Source: an uncultured bacterium
GTDB taxonomy: Bacteria; Bacteroidota; Bacteroidia; Chitinophagales; Chitinophagaceae
Length of the DNA stretch: 44,119 bases
Reading direction: 5' to 3'
Assembly: GCA_903951405.1 (NCBI GenBank)
Contig: CAJBBV010000088.1
Span: forward strand, 1 to 44,119
The notes beneath the pieces are model-generated. The model had not been told where the DNA came from, made no database searches, and worked only from the letters and a program-made list of their open reading frames with translations. This document shows positions 34,894 through 43,599 of the stretch, piece after piece (position 1 is the first letter of the stretch; every line of letters starts with the position of its first letter). Position numbers and translations under genes: made by a program.

Positions 34894-36186
34894 ATGGAAA
34901 AATATACACCTGAGGAGCTAGAAGACTTTTTAAAAGAGAGGGCAGATCAATACTTGATGTACCCTTCCGACCATGTATGGGATGCAATTCAAAAGAAATT
35001 GTATCCAAACAAGGCTTGGATGTATTTTTCATTGATTTTACTTCTTGTTGGTATTTCAGGAAGCCTTGTACTAATGAATGTAACCGAACAAAAAGAAATT
35101 CCTGCCAAAACAGGGCAAATCGCTTACCAATTTATCCCACATGATATCATAAAAGATAAATACAAGAACCTCACTTCAATAACTGTTTCAATGAAGCAGA
35201 AAACAGGCTCTAGTGTAAAAAACTTAAATGAAATCACTTCCGCGTTTTCGGAAATAAACAATTCTAGTCAAGAGCAAAATTTGAATATAGAAAAGTTCTC
35301 TTTCAGTGAAAAAGTACTCATCCCTGAAAGTATTTTAAATTTATCCGCACTTAGTGCTCAAAAATCATTCTCAACGGGCAAATTAGAGAAGAAAAATTTT
35401 ATTGCCTCTACACTTGATCATGTGATGGCCAAGGCAAAAAGCATTGGTAAAAAAGCAGTATGGCAATATTATCTAACGCCAACAATTAGCTATAGAAAAT
35501 TAACTGGTCAAGCTAGTAACACTTCATATCAATATACTTCATCCGGATATCAAACCAATTCAATCTTTGCAAAAGACGTTAATGATGCAGTAAGGCATAG
35601 GCCAGGGATTGGACTTGAACTTGGAACAGCCATGCTTTATCCATTAACTAAAAAGCTTTCCTTAAAAACAGGCTTCCAACTTAATTATAACCAATACCAA
35701 ATTGAGGCATTTAATGGCAAACCAGAAATCGCAAGCTATGGAATGAACAACTTTGGGTACGGTGGGAGAATCCCCATTAATACCATTTCCTACTATAGAA
35801 ATGCTGACGGATATACCCCAACCTTATTACGCAATGAACATTACATGTTCTCCATCCCTATCGGGCTTGATTACATAGTAGCAGGCAATAAGAAAATTAA
35901 TTTTTCAATTGCATCAACGATACAACCTACTTATTTAATTACTAATCATGCCTACTTGATTTCAACTAACTTAAAGAATTATGCACAAGAGCCGACACTA
36001 AATAGAAGATGGAACTTAAATTCATCAATTGAGGCCAGTTTGAATGTTCAAATGGGCAACTTTAAATGGAGTGTTGCCCCACAATATCGGTATCAGTTAA
36101 TCTCAAGCTTTAAAAATAAATATCCAATCAAAGAAAACTTGATGGACCTAGGGCTCAAGCTATCTTTAATTAGAACCATTCGTTAA
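34894..36186 (+). CDS. Probable dual membrane-spanning anti-sigma factor (Dma-like)
   Basis: 430 residues in four parts. Residues 1-42 are a cytoplasmic acidic helix pair (EELEDFLKERADQYLMYPSD, VWDAIQKKLYP). Residues 43-61 are one hydrophobic inner-membrane helix. About 62-190 is a polar, Ser/Asn/Lys-rich, low-complexity linker. About 191-430 looks like an outer-membrane barrel: alternating strands, GIGLELGTAMLYPLTKKL, HYMFSIPIGLDYI, FSIASTIQPTYLI and a last strand ending near LKLSLIRTIR. This is the architecture described for Dma anti-sigma factors in Bacteroides, which reach from cytoplasm to outer membrane and pair with an ECF sigma. Position just after the sigma gene supports this. The sensed signal is unknown. 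Confidence 0.8.
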   Translation: MEKYTPEELEDFLKERADQYLMYPSDHVWDAIQKKLYPNKAWMYFSLILLLVGISGSLVLMNVTEQKEIPAKTGQIAYQFIPHDIIKDKYKNLTSITVSMKQKTGSSVKNLNEITSAFSEINNSSQEQNLNIEKFSFSEKVLIPESILNLSALSAQKSFSTGKLEKKNFIASTLDHVMAKAKSIGKKAVWQYYLTPTISYRKLTGQASNTSYQYTSSGYQTNSIFAKDVNDAVRHRPGIGLELGTAMLYPLTKKLSLKTGFQLNYNQYQIEAFNGKPEIASYGMNNFGYGGRIPINTISYYRNADGYTPTLLRNEHYMFSIPIGLDYIVAGNKKINFSIASTIQPTYLITNHAYLISTNLKNYAQEPTLNRRWNLNSSIEASLNVQMGNFKWSVAPQYRYQLISSFKNKYPIKENLMDLGLKLSLIRTIR

Positions 36187-36247
36187 TTTACGTCCCCTTA
36201 GCAGGATAAAATTTTTCTACCGCTTGTCAGTAGTGTAATTTTACATC

Positions 36248-36790
36248 ATGACCAAGAACCTGCTCATTCTACTGTTACTTATAACCATTCAATTTTCCTG
36301 TAAAGAGAATACCCATACAAAAAAACAGTATTATCCAGTATATGCCTTTCTCCAACAAGAACTCAATACAATTGATTCGCTTCCACTTGCAGTAACACGT
36401 ATTCAAGAGGAAGATAATAAGATTGATACAGCCATCATTACAAAAGCTGATTTTAGAAAAATTGCAGATGGATTGATTGGAAATGACGTGAAAGACGCAG
36501 AAGCAATCAACGAATACACCGAAACCGTTTATGAAGACCTTGACTTAAAAGACATTACAATTACATACACAACTGACCAGAAAAGAGTTGCCATCTCAAA
36601 AATAGAGATACATGTTGACCCTATAACAGCATTAGTAAAAAGCTTTTATGCAGAAAGAACGGATCAAATGAATACCACCCAGATTGTACGTAAAATATTA
36701 TGGACAAGAGGAAAACAACTGCTCATATCCTCAACGCATTATAGTAAGTCGGAAGCACCAAAAAATATGGTAACTCGATTTAATTGGTAA
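36248..36790 (+). CDS. Hypothetical lipoprotein downstream of the sigma/anti-sigma pair
   Basis: 180 residues with a lipoprotein signal (LLITIQFSC, lipidated Cys at 18). The mature part is polar and alpha/beta mixed: YYPVYAFLQQELNTIDSLP, AIITKADFRKIADGLIG, DLKDITITYT, IEIHVDPITALVKSFYAER. It reads like a small, single-domain periplasmic lipoprotein. I do not recognise the family. It follows the anti-sigma by 61 bases, where a TAATTTTA (one mismatch to TAnnTTTG) ends 5 bases before the ATG. It precedes uvrC by 21 bases. It may belong to the sigma factor's regulon, but that is inferred from position alone. Confidence 0.75.
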   Translation: MTKNLLILLLLITIQFSCKENTHTKKQYYPVYAFLQQELNTIDSLPLAVTRIQEEDNKIDTAIITKADFRKIADGLIGNDVKDAEAINEYTETVYEDLDLKDITITYTTDQKRVAISKIEIHVDPITALVKSFYAERTDQMNTTQIVRKILWTRGKQLLISSTHYSKSEAPKNMVTRFNW

Positions 36791-36811
36791 GGCCAAAAAA
36801 AAATCAATTAA

Positions 36812-38611
36812 ATGGAGCAAACCGAATTCTATAGCATTCAAAAGACATTACCTAATTCTCCAGGTATCTACAAATACTTCGGAGCAAATAAACAATTGCT
36901 CTATATTGGGAAAGCTAAAAATATCAGAAAAAGAGTAAGCTCCTACTTCAACAAGAATAATCACTCCTATAAAACAAATGAACTCGTTAGGCAGATCATA
37001 CAAATTGAATTTACCATTGTTGAATCTGAACACGACGCACTACTGCTTGAAAACTCACTGATAAAAGAATTTAAACCAAAATATAATATTGTACTAAAAG
37101 ACGATAAAACATATCCATATATCGCCATCAAAAAAGAAGCCTTTTCGCGTGTTTTCTTAACAAGAAGAAAGATAAATGACCAATCAGAATATATCGGCCC
37201 GTTCACCTCTACCCTCAAAGTAAGAGACCTGATTACCTTTATCAAAACACATATTCCGCTTAGGACATGTAATCTTGCATTAAATCAAACTAACATTCAG
37301 AAAAATAAATTTAAAGTTTGCCTAGAATATCATCTCGGTAATTGCAAAGCACCCTGTGTAGGGCTTCAATCCATCGAAGACTATAACAAAGGATTGGATA
37401 ACATTAGGCATATTCTTAAAGGAAATTTTAATGAGATCATCACAGAATATAAAACAAAACAGAAAGAATTTATTACAAGCTTAGCTTTTGAAAAAGCAGA
37501 GCACCTTCAGCAAAAAATAAACAATCTAAAAGACTACCAAGCGAAATCAATTATTGTAAGTCCACGACTAGGTGATATGGATGTATTTGGGATGGCCACC
37601 TTTGAAGATAATATCGTAATCAGTTTCTTGGCTGTGCGAAATGGAACCATCACAAATTCAAAAATTTCTTCTTTCAGCACAAAAATTGAGGAAACAAATG
37701 AAGATCTGCTATCCCAATCTATTATACATTTTCAAACATTGGTTGGAAGTAATGCCAAGGAGCTTATCATCCCCTTCCCGATTGAATTTGGATTAGATTC
37801 TTTTAAAATGACTATCCCGAAAAATGGAGAAAAGAAAAAATTGCTAACACTTGCAGAAACTAACGCCAACTATTTCATTGAAGAAATGCGTAAGAAAAAA
37901 ATGCTTCACCTTAATGACAAAAATGCTGATAAAAAGTTGTTGTTAAAAAACGTGAAAGCTGCCCTATCGTTAAAAAATATACCTACTCATATTGAGTGTT
38001 TCGATAATTCAAACTTTCAAGGAGCATACCCGGTTTCTGCTATGGTATGCTTTAAAAATGGAATTCCCAGTAAATCAGACTACAGGCATTTTAATGTTCA
38101 AACGGTTCAGGGAATCAATGATTTTGCAACCATGAAGGAGGCTGTAACTAGAAGATACAAACGCTTGAAAGCAGAAGATACTGCGCTACCACAACTGGTT
38201 ATTATAGATGGAGGAAAAGGACAACTTAGTGCTGCTGCTGAAGCGATTGAAGCACTTGATCTAACAGGACAAATGACCTTAGTTGGTCTAGCTAAAAATC
38301 AAGAAGAACTATTTTTTGTAGGTGATCAAGAATCACTAAAACTTGGCTATGATAGCGAAGTCCTCCGATTTATAAGAAGTATACGAGATGAAGTACACAA
38401 TTATGGAGTAACCTTCCATCGACAACAACGAAGCAAGGGCACATTTGTAAATGAACTGGAAAGCATACATGGAATTGGGCCACAAACAGCTAGGGAGTTG
38501 TTAACCCATTTTCGTTCGGTCAAAAAAATAAAAGAGGCTAGAGTAGAAGACATTGCAGCAGTTGTTGGAAAAACAAAAGCCAATCTAATTCACACTTACT
38601 TTGAGCAATAA
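36812..38611 (+). CDS. uvrC: UvrABC excinuclease subunit C
   Basis: UvrC makes both cuts around bulky DNA damage. The 599-residue protein has the GIY-YIG nuclease domain first (about 13-95, NSPGIYKYFGANKQLLYIGKA, EFKPKYNIVLKDDKTYPYI). A four-cysteine set (CNLAL, VCLEYH, NCKAPC; about 150-190) matches the UvrC iron-sulfur cluster. A UVR motif follows near 225 and the RNase H-like C-terminal nuclease (CFDNSNFQGAYPVSAMV, VIIDGGKGQLSAA, SIRDEVHNYGVTFHRQQR). Helix-hairpin-helix motifs close it (LESIHGIGPQTARELL). It follows the lipoprotein gene by 21 bases and ends in a strong terminator. Confidence 0.97.
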   Translation: MEQTEFYSIQKTLPNSPGIYKYFGANKQLLYIGKAKNIRKRVSSYFNKNNHSYKTNELVRQIIQIEFTIVESEHDALLLENSLIKEFKPKYNIVLKDDKTYPYIAIKKEAFSRVFLTRRKINDQSEYIGPFTSTLKVRDLITFIKTHIPLRTCNLALNQTNIQKNKFKVCLEYHLGNCKAPCVGLQSIEDYNKGLDNIRHILKGNFNEIITEYKTKQKEFITSLAFEKAEHLQQKINNLKDYQAKSIIVSPRLGDMDVFGMATFEDNIVISFLAVRNGTITNSKISSFSTKIEETNEDLLSQSIIHFQTLVGSNAKELIIPFPIEFGLDSFKMTIPKNGEKKKLLTLAETNANYFIEEMRKKKMLHLNDKNADKKLLLKNVKAALSLKNIPTHIECFDNSNFQGAYPVSAMVCFKNGIPSKSDYRHFNVQTVQGINDFATMKEAVTRRYKRLKAEDTALPQLVIIDGGKGQLSAAAEAIEALDLTGQMTLVGLAKNQEELFFVGDQESLKLGYDSEVLRFIRSIRDEVHNYGVTFHRQQRSKGTFVNELESIHGIGPQTARELLTHFRSVKKIKEARVEDIAAVVGKTKANLIHTYFEQ

Positions 38612-38643
38612 AAAAAGGCTGTCGAAAACTGACAGCCTTTTTT
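38611..38643. terminator. Bidirectional terminator between uvrC and gldN
   Basis: A perfect 13-base stem, AAAAAAGGCTGTC (38611-38623) with GACAGCCTTTTTT (38631-38643), loop GAAAACT. It has a T-run in both directions and so can end uvrC (plus) and the gld operon (minus). The left arm begins at the last base of the uvrC stop codon. Confidence 0.92.
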
Positions 38644-38658
38644 ATAAGATTCTTTTTC

Positions 38659-39729
38659 TTAGTATGACCAGAGGTCTTGTTCGAAATTGAATATTTTATT
38701 TTTGATGTTTTCCCCTTCATATAATCTGAGGATATCATCTTTTATGTATTGCTTAATGTATAAATCGTATGGATTTTCAATACTCGATTTAACGATGGTA
38801 CTTGAAAAGTATCTGCTCTCAAAGAGTTCTTCCCAACTCATTTTTGCCCCGAAATTTTTACTGTTATACACTTCATATGTTGAGAGAATAGGACGCAAAT
38901 CAGGATAATAAACCCAGAACAAAGGAGACTCACCTTGAACAGTACCGGTGTTTTCGTCTATATAAGTTTTAATTGGTGCGATGCCTAAAATACGTACAAA
39001 CATCCTAGAAGATTCTTTGTCAAAAACCCATTCCTCTTTTAAGCGAAACTTAACGATCTCTTCTGGGTTAAACTCTTTACAAACTACAGAATCCTTAAAA
39101 ATGCCTTTAGAACCTGAAGGGTCTTTTATCCAATCTATAACTGATACTGAATCACATTTTCCTGATATCACTTCTCCAACCTTGGCAATGGTCATCGGTG
39201 TAGTAAACCTATCATCTACGGTAGGATCAAACACCGTAATGTCGCCCTTTTTAATAGCGTGAAGAATGATATTCAAAAACCGTTGGCTTCCATTATCGTC
39301 GTCTGCTTTATATCTAAAGGGAAGATTCATTTTTTCCCTAATATCTATCTCCCTCCATACACGCTCACGATACCAGGCATCATCTTCACGGATATGCTCA
39401 TAATCCAGCGGAGTACGAGTCTTAACCAACTCCCTATCTATTATTGCATCTGGGCGTAGTGATACCTTGACAGAATCAAATGCAAATGGATCCTTAGGTG
39501 GTGGCGGTGGTGGTGCAACAACGGTATCCGCTTTTGCAGCAGCCAAGTTTGCATCCAACAGCTGAGAATTTGTATTCTTGGAAGTAACCTTCTTTGTTGT
39601 CTTTTTAGCGCTAGTAGATTTTCTCTTAGTCTGCGAGTTTGCATCTAACGTGAAAACACCTAGTAAACACATGACCAAAAGACATTTGGACCAGTTAAAT
39701 TTCATACTATGTTTTTTATACTGAATCAT
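38659..39729 (-). CDS. gldN: Type IX secretion ring protein GldN/PorN
   Basis: GldN forms a periplasmic ring with the lipoprotein GldK at the outer membrane. 356 residues: a signal peptide (MKFNWSKCLLVMCLLGVFTLDANSQ in two parts), a Lys/Thr/Ser-rich stretch, a polyproline VVAPPPPPPKDPF near 72-84, then the GldN domain (EHIREDDAWYRERVWREIDIRE, GDITVFDP, KFRLKEEWVFDKESSRMFVRILGIAP, as blocks). The first ATG (39729) overlaps the gldM stop by one base (TAATG). A second ATG at 39705 (residue 9) begins directly at the signal peptide and may be the true start. It is the last gene of the operon, before a two-way terminator. Confidence 0.93.
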   Translation of the reverse strand: MIQYKKHSMKFNWSKCLLVMCLLGVFTLDANSQTKRKSTSAKKTTKKVTSKNTNSQLLDANLAAAKADTVVAPPPPPPKDPFAFDSVKVSLRPDAIIDRELVKTRTPLDYEHIREDDAWYRERVWREIDIREKMNLPFRYKADDDNGSQRFLNIILHAIKKGDITVFDPTVDDRFTTPMTIAKVGEVISGKCDSVSVIDWIKDPSGSKGIFKDSVVCKEFNPEEIVKFRLKEEWVFDKESSRMFVRILGIAPIKTYIDENTGTVQGESPLFWVYYPDLRPILSTYEVYNSKNFGAKMSWEELFESRYFSSTIVKSSIENPYDLYIKQYIKDDILRLYEGENIKNKIFNFEQDLWSY

Positions 39730-41273
39730 TATTTCAAATTATAAGATAGACTTCCAGACAATGTTCTGCTTCGCCCACCAGGATCTCTAACTACAATATC
39801 TGTAATAGCAACTAAGGCACCAGGCTTTAACTTATTAATTAAGGCTGCAGCAGCACCTGTCCATCTTGCCCCTTTATTTTCCACTGGAGAATAATCAGGA
39901 ATATCAAGGCTAACAGCACCAACTCTGTAACTTATCACTTCGAAGGGAGCATCAAACTCAGCATCTTCTAGTTTTGCAATAACTCCACCCATGGCCTTAA
40001 AAGAAGCAGAAGGAACAGATCCTTGCTTTAAATTACCTACAAAGGCTGATGGGCTAGGTAACTGCTTTACACGAAACATGATTTTACCTACAGCCTTCCC
40101 TTGCACCAATACTGTTACACTTTGTTCGCCTGATGCGTCTTGTGTTGGCTTAGCGATATATTTGTTACCACCTACTTTTGTAATGGCTCCACCACTAAAC
40201 TGAGCAGTTACTTTTTCACTTCCTGCGCCCGCTGTTATAGTTAATGGATTTTCAACTCCTATATATAATACATTCATCTTATCCGGTGAAACAGCAACAC
40301 CAGCAGGTGCCCCAATTGTATAATCTATCTTTTTAGAGATTGTTTTTTGCTCTCCTGTATTAGGATCAATAAAGCTTACACTAACATTCATGCTACGAGC
40401 ACCTGTGCCTCCAACATTAAACTTAGATTCTGCTACACCATTCGCATTTACAGAAATACTTCTGCCATCAATTGTAACAGTTGGCTTCACATTAGAGTTA
40501 AACGCACCTAAGCCAGCAGTTACGGTCATTTCTTCGCCAGGCATTAAGTAGGTTGAACTAGTTCCAACCAACGGTTCGAATTTATCCATAATCAATTTAA
40601 CTGAACCCACTTGATTTATACAAAAGGTTGCAGCTAAATTTTCGGAATTTTTAATGTCATTCTGAAATTTGCTTAACATAGTTAATGCAGCTACTGTTGG
40701 TGTCATGTGAAAATAAGTTGTCACCCAATCTTGAATTTTATCACCAGTCTTTAGATTACCAGCTGTAGATTGAGGAACTTCCAAATTCAATGGCAATTTT
40801 GCACTGATTTGAGCAGCCATATCTTTGTCAATAGCCAACAACTTAGATTTAAAATTTTCGAGCTTACTGTATAAATTTTTGCCTTCTCCTTTAGTATCAA
40901 ATAATCGTGTTGCAGCATCGATATTATCTTCTCTAAATGTGCCATCCTCTGCCAAATCAGCCTCCACTTTTAGGTCTTGCTTATATTTATCTATGAGTAC
41001 AGAAACCTCATCTGCCAATACTTTTACTTGGTCAGCTTTGGGTTTCCATATTGCTGCCTTTTGAGCTGACTTAGGATCGTTAAGGAGTTCTTCAAAACTG
41101 CTATATATACCAGAAGTTGAATTTGAAAGTACGCCATTCGATTCCTTAAGGCTGTTATCCACTACCTTGAATGCGTTAAGAATCTCGGCAGACACGTTCA
41201 ATGCAAGTAAGGCGGTCAATACCAAATACATGATATTGATCATCTTCTGCCGCGGGTCTTTAGGAAGTGCCAT
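39729..41273 (-). CDS. gldM: Type IX secretion / gliding motor protein GldM/PorM
   Basis: GldM pairs with GldL in the proton-driven motor of type IX secretion, and its rod-like domains reach across the periplasm. 514 residues: a short cytoplasmic lead with PRQKMINIMYLVLTALLALN, one membrane helix (about 13-33), a helical first domain (about 35-220) and three beta-rich domains after it (GTSSTYLMPGEEMTVTAGLG, DPNTGEQKTISKKIDYTIG, and the C-terminal GDLSL-like FEVISYRVGAVSLDIPDYSP). It ends in VRDPGGRSRTLSGSLSYNLK. The gap to gldL is 43 bases; the stop overlaps the gldN start. Confidence 0.96.
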   Translation of the reverse strand: MALPKDPRQKMINIMYLVLTALLALNVSAEILNAFKVVDNSLKESNGVLSNSTSGIYSSFEELLNDPKSAQKAAIWKPKADQVKVLADEVSVLIDKYKQDLKVEADLAEDGTFREDNIDAATRLFDTKGEGKNLYSKLENFKSKLLAIDKDMAAQISAKLPLNLEVPQSTAGNLKTGDKIQDWVTTYFHMTPTVAALTMLSKFQNDIKNSENLAATFCINQVGSVKLIMDKFEPLVGTSSTYLMPGEEMTVTAGLGAFNSNVKPTVTIDGRSISVNANGVAESKFNVGGTGARSMNVSVSFIDPNTGEQKTISKKIDYTIGAPAGVAVSPDKMNVLYIGVENPLTITAGAGSEKVTAQFSGGAITKVGGNKYIAKPTQDASGEQSVTVLVQGKAVGKIMFRVKQLPSPSAFVGNLKQGSVPSASFKAMGGVIAKLEDAEFDAPFEVISYRVGAVSLDIPDYSPVENKGARWTGAAAALINKLKPGALVAITDIVVRDPGGRSRTLSGSLSYNLK

Positions 41274-41316
41274 ATTTCAGATTAATTTAAATATTGTTTG
41301 ATCAGGTGTTTTACAA

Positions 41317-42084
41317 CTATGCACGGCCTTGCATTGCAGCAAGCATATTACCGTATACACTATTCAAGCTTCCAAGATTCTTAGCCAATAATGCAATTTG
41401 TTCTTGCGTCTTTTTAGCATCATCAACACTACCCTGCATGGTTTGTGCTACTTTAACCAAGTTGTCATAGAATGAATTCATCGCTTTAATATGGTTCCCT
41501 GAATCTTGGAGTTCCAATTCATACATCTTGTTAAGCGAACCTAGATTGCGAGTAAGATTTTGAACTTGCTCATGGAAAGACTTAGAGCCTTCTGCTGCTT
41601 GATTGAAAGACTGAACAGAGCCTGCCGCAGTTGTGTATGCATCTTTCACACTGTTAAGTGCCGCTGTAGCCTCTTTTGTTTTGGTTGCATAATCAGCAGT
41701 AGCTGAAGTAACATCAGCCATAACTGACATATTCTGTATAGTATTATTAAACTTTGCAAAGTTTTCGTTCAACTTCTTAAGGTTATCAGGATTAATTTCC
41801 TTTTCGATTAATTTTTTTAATTCATCATTTGCTGGCGAAGCACCACCTCCACCAATACCACCTTTAAGCGCATCAGCAACAGCATCCATTTTATCTACTG
41901 GATGATAAAATGCATAAATAATGAATATGAGGGCCTCTGTAAGTAAACCAACAGTTAACATTACATCTGCAAATGATTTATGCAATATTTTAGCCCATGC
42001 CCCGAAAATAACTACGGCAGCACCAATACTAACAACTGCATTTACAATTTTATCCCAATCCAAATTTTGTTTCTGTTCTGCCAT
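41317..42084 (-). CDS. gldL: Type IX secretion / gliding motor protein GldL/PorL
   Basis: GldL is the inner-membrane stator-like motor subunit that works with GldM. 255 residues. Two helices near the N-terminus (about 13-33 and 38-60: IVNAVVSIGAAVVIFGAWAKI, FADVMLTVGLLTEALIFIIYAFYHP, as blocks) carry an Glu inside the second helix (LLTEALIF), the residue position expected for proton coupling. A long coiled-coil-like cytoplasmic region follows (FNQAAEGSKSFHEQVQNLTR, NLGSLNKMYELELQDS), with the repeated NLGSLNxxY motif near the end. It lies between gldK and gldM at 60 and 43 bases. Confidence 0.95.
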   Translation of the reverse strand: MAEQKQNLDWDKIVNAVVSIGAAVVIFGAWAKILHKSFADVMLTVGLLTEALIFIIYAFYHPVDKMDAVADALKGGIGGGGASPANDELKKLIEKEINPDNLKKLNENFAKFNNTIQNMSVMADVTSATADYATKTKEATAALNSVKDAYTTAAGSVQSFNQAAEGSKSFHEQVQNLTRNLGSLNKMYELELQDSGNHIKAMNSFYDNLVKVAQTMQGSVDDAKKTQEQIALLAKNLGSLNSVYGNMLAAMQGRA

Positions 42085-42144
42085 AAAAAGGAGTTTAGTG
42101 TATTCTTGATTTAAGGTTTTTATTTGATATCTAACTTTGAAAAT

Positions 42145-43428
42145 TTATTTTTTTGATGCCATCGGTGGAAGATCGACCACACACCTAAATCCGATATATG
42201 ATTTTGTTGTATCCTGGTATTCATAACTGCGTGCGCTATTTTGAAGGAAATATCCAACATCTTTCCAACTTCCCCCACGAACAACCTTACGTTTCATACG
42301 AGGAGGTTGTTTGTCCTTAGCATTCAAACGAATATCTGGATTCATGTCATGTTGGAAATTATATGCTCCTTCATAAAACAATGATGATGTCCATTCTGCT
42401 ACATTACCTGCCATATTATATAAGCCAAAGTCATTTGGCCAATACGCATCCGCCCTTACAGTGTACATTGCTCCATCTTCAGGATAATTACCTCTGCCAG
42501 GTTTAAAGTTAGCAAGCAAACAACCTTTTTTATTTCTTAAGTATGGACCACCCCAAGGGAAAGGAACTTGAGAACGACCGCCTCGTGCAGCATATTCCCA
42601 CTCTGCTTCTGTTGGCAACCTAAAGTCTGATTCAGGCATTCTTTTCTTAGACTCTAAGAATGAATTTAAGTAAGCAGATCTCCATTCGCAAAATGCAGTG
42701 GCTTGTTTCCAATTCACACCCACAACTGGATAATTACCATATGCAGGGTGCGCAAAATATTTTTTAGACATTGGCTCATTATACGAATACGTGAAATCAC
42801 GAATCCACACCAAGGTGTCTGGATAAATAGGTACGTCTTTTTTCTCAATAAATTGGCTTCTTTGCTTGCTAGCATTTTCCCTTTTAGCTCCCTCTTTATA
42901 ATCAAACACCTCAGAGTGGAAAATAATTTTTTGTGCATCTATTTCTTTTCTTCCATTGATACGATTGTCTGGGGTAACAATCATTGCACTAAGCTGCTCT
43001 TGGATCTTTGGATCAGCCCATTTGATTTGCTTTGCTTTAACCCAATCAATTGGACTAGTGCCATCAGTAGCTTGCTTCTTTAGATTTAAAATGGTTGCTC
43101 CAATAGAATCTCTTACCCAGTATACGAATTGACGGTATTCATTATTGGTGATTTCGGTAGCATCCATCCAAAAGCCATTAATAGAAACTTGCTTGTTTCT
43201 TGCTGTAAATGAATAACTTATGTCCTCATCACTTGGGCCCATATGAAAAGTACCAGAAGGAACATATACCATCCCTGGAGGTTTTGGCATAACATACTTT
43301 CCACCAATCGCAGCGCCGTGAAGCTGACCATCCGATACACTTGATTTTGAGCCATTTGACTTACTACAACCCGCTAAAATTGAACCGAAAATCACAGGCC
43401 CAAGAAGATATAAAAAAATGTGTTTCAT
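42145..43428 (-). CDS. gldK: Type IX secretion lipoprotein GldK/PorK
   Basis: GldK is an outer-membrane lipoprotein that forms the periplasmic ring with GldN. 427 residues: a lipoprotein signal (ILAGC, Cys at 21), then a formylglycine-generating-enzyme-like (FGE-sulfatase) fold. The blocks are PPGMVYVPSGTFHMGPSDED, GFWMDATEITNNEYRQFVYW, NYPVVGVNWKQATAFCEWRS, DFRLPTEAEWEYAARGGR, NDFGLYNMAGNVAEWTSS and KVVRGGSWKD. Catalytic FGE activity is not expected in this family. It is the first gene of gldKLMN, preceded by a -7 element at 43458-43465 and a 36-base leader. Confidence 0.96.
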   Translation of the reverse strand: MKHIFLYLLGPVIFGSILAGCSKSNGSKSSVSDGQLHGAAIGGKYVMPKPPGMVYVPSGTFHMGPSDEDISYSFTARNKQVSINGFWMDATEITNNEYRQFVYWVRDSIGATILNLKKQATDGTSPIDWVKAKQIKWADPKIQEQLSAMIVTPDNRINGRKEIDAQKIIFHSEVFDYKEGAKRENASKQRSQFIEKKDVPIYPDTLVWIRDFTYSYNEPMSKKYFAHPAYGNYPVVGVNWKQATAFCEWRSAYLNSFLESKKRMPESDFRLPTEAEWEYAARGGRSQVPFPWGGPYLRNKKGCLLANFKPGRGNYPEDGAMYTVRADAYWPNDFGLYNMAGNVAEWTSSLFYEGAYNFQHDMNPDIRLNAKDKQPPRMKRKVVRGGSWKDVGYFLQNSARSYEYQDTTKSYIGFRCVVDLPPMASKK

Positions 43429-43457
43429 CTCTGAATCGTATTTATTGAGAACGTAGA

Positions 43458-43465
43458 CAAATATA
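43458..43465 (-). promoter_or_regulatory. -7 element of the gldKLMN operon
   Basis: TATATTTG on the minus strand, a full TAnnTTTG match, 29 bases before the gldK ATG. No consensus -33 TTTG stands at normal spacing. The remainder of the 171-base gap to the next gene shows nothing else recognisable. Confidence 0.4.
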
Positions 43466-43599
43466 AACGAAAAATTCTTATGTTATTTTAACCTAATCAG
43501 TTAATAATCTAAATTTTAACAAGCCTCAAACACACATTATCATGGCTTGGGAAAACGCCATTTTCTGTTTGTTATTGCACCTGAACCCCTATCATTTTG

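Noticed and set aside
34193-36247. Shared TTTAC...AGCAG pattern in the gaps before the sigma gene and before the lipoprotein gene, as a possible sigma-specific promoter
   Set aside because: The spacing differs (5 versus 8 bases) and two short AT-rich gaps can share such strings by chance. It needs more sites to be taken seriously.
42145-43428. GldK as a true formylglycine-generating enzyme
   Set aside because: The fold is shared, but the gldLMN neighbours and lipoprotein signal identify the secretion-ring member of the family.
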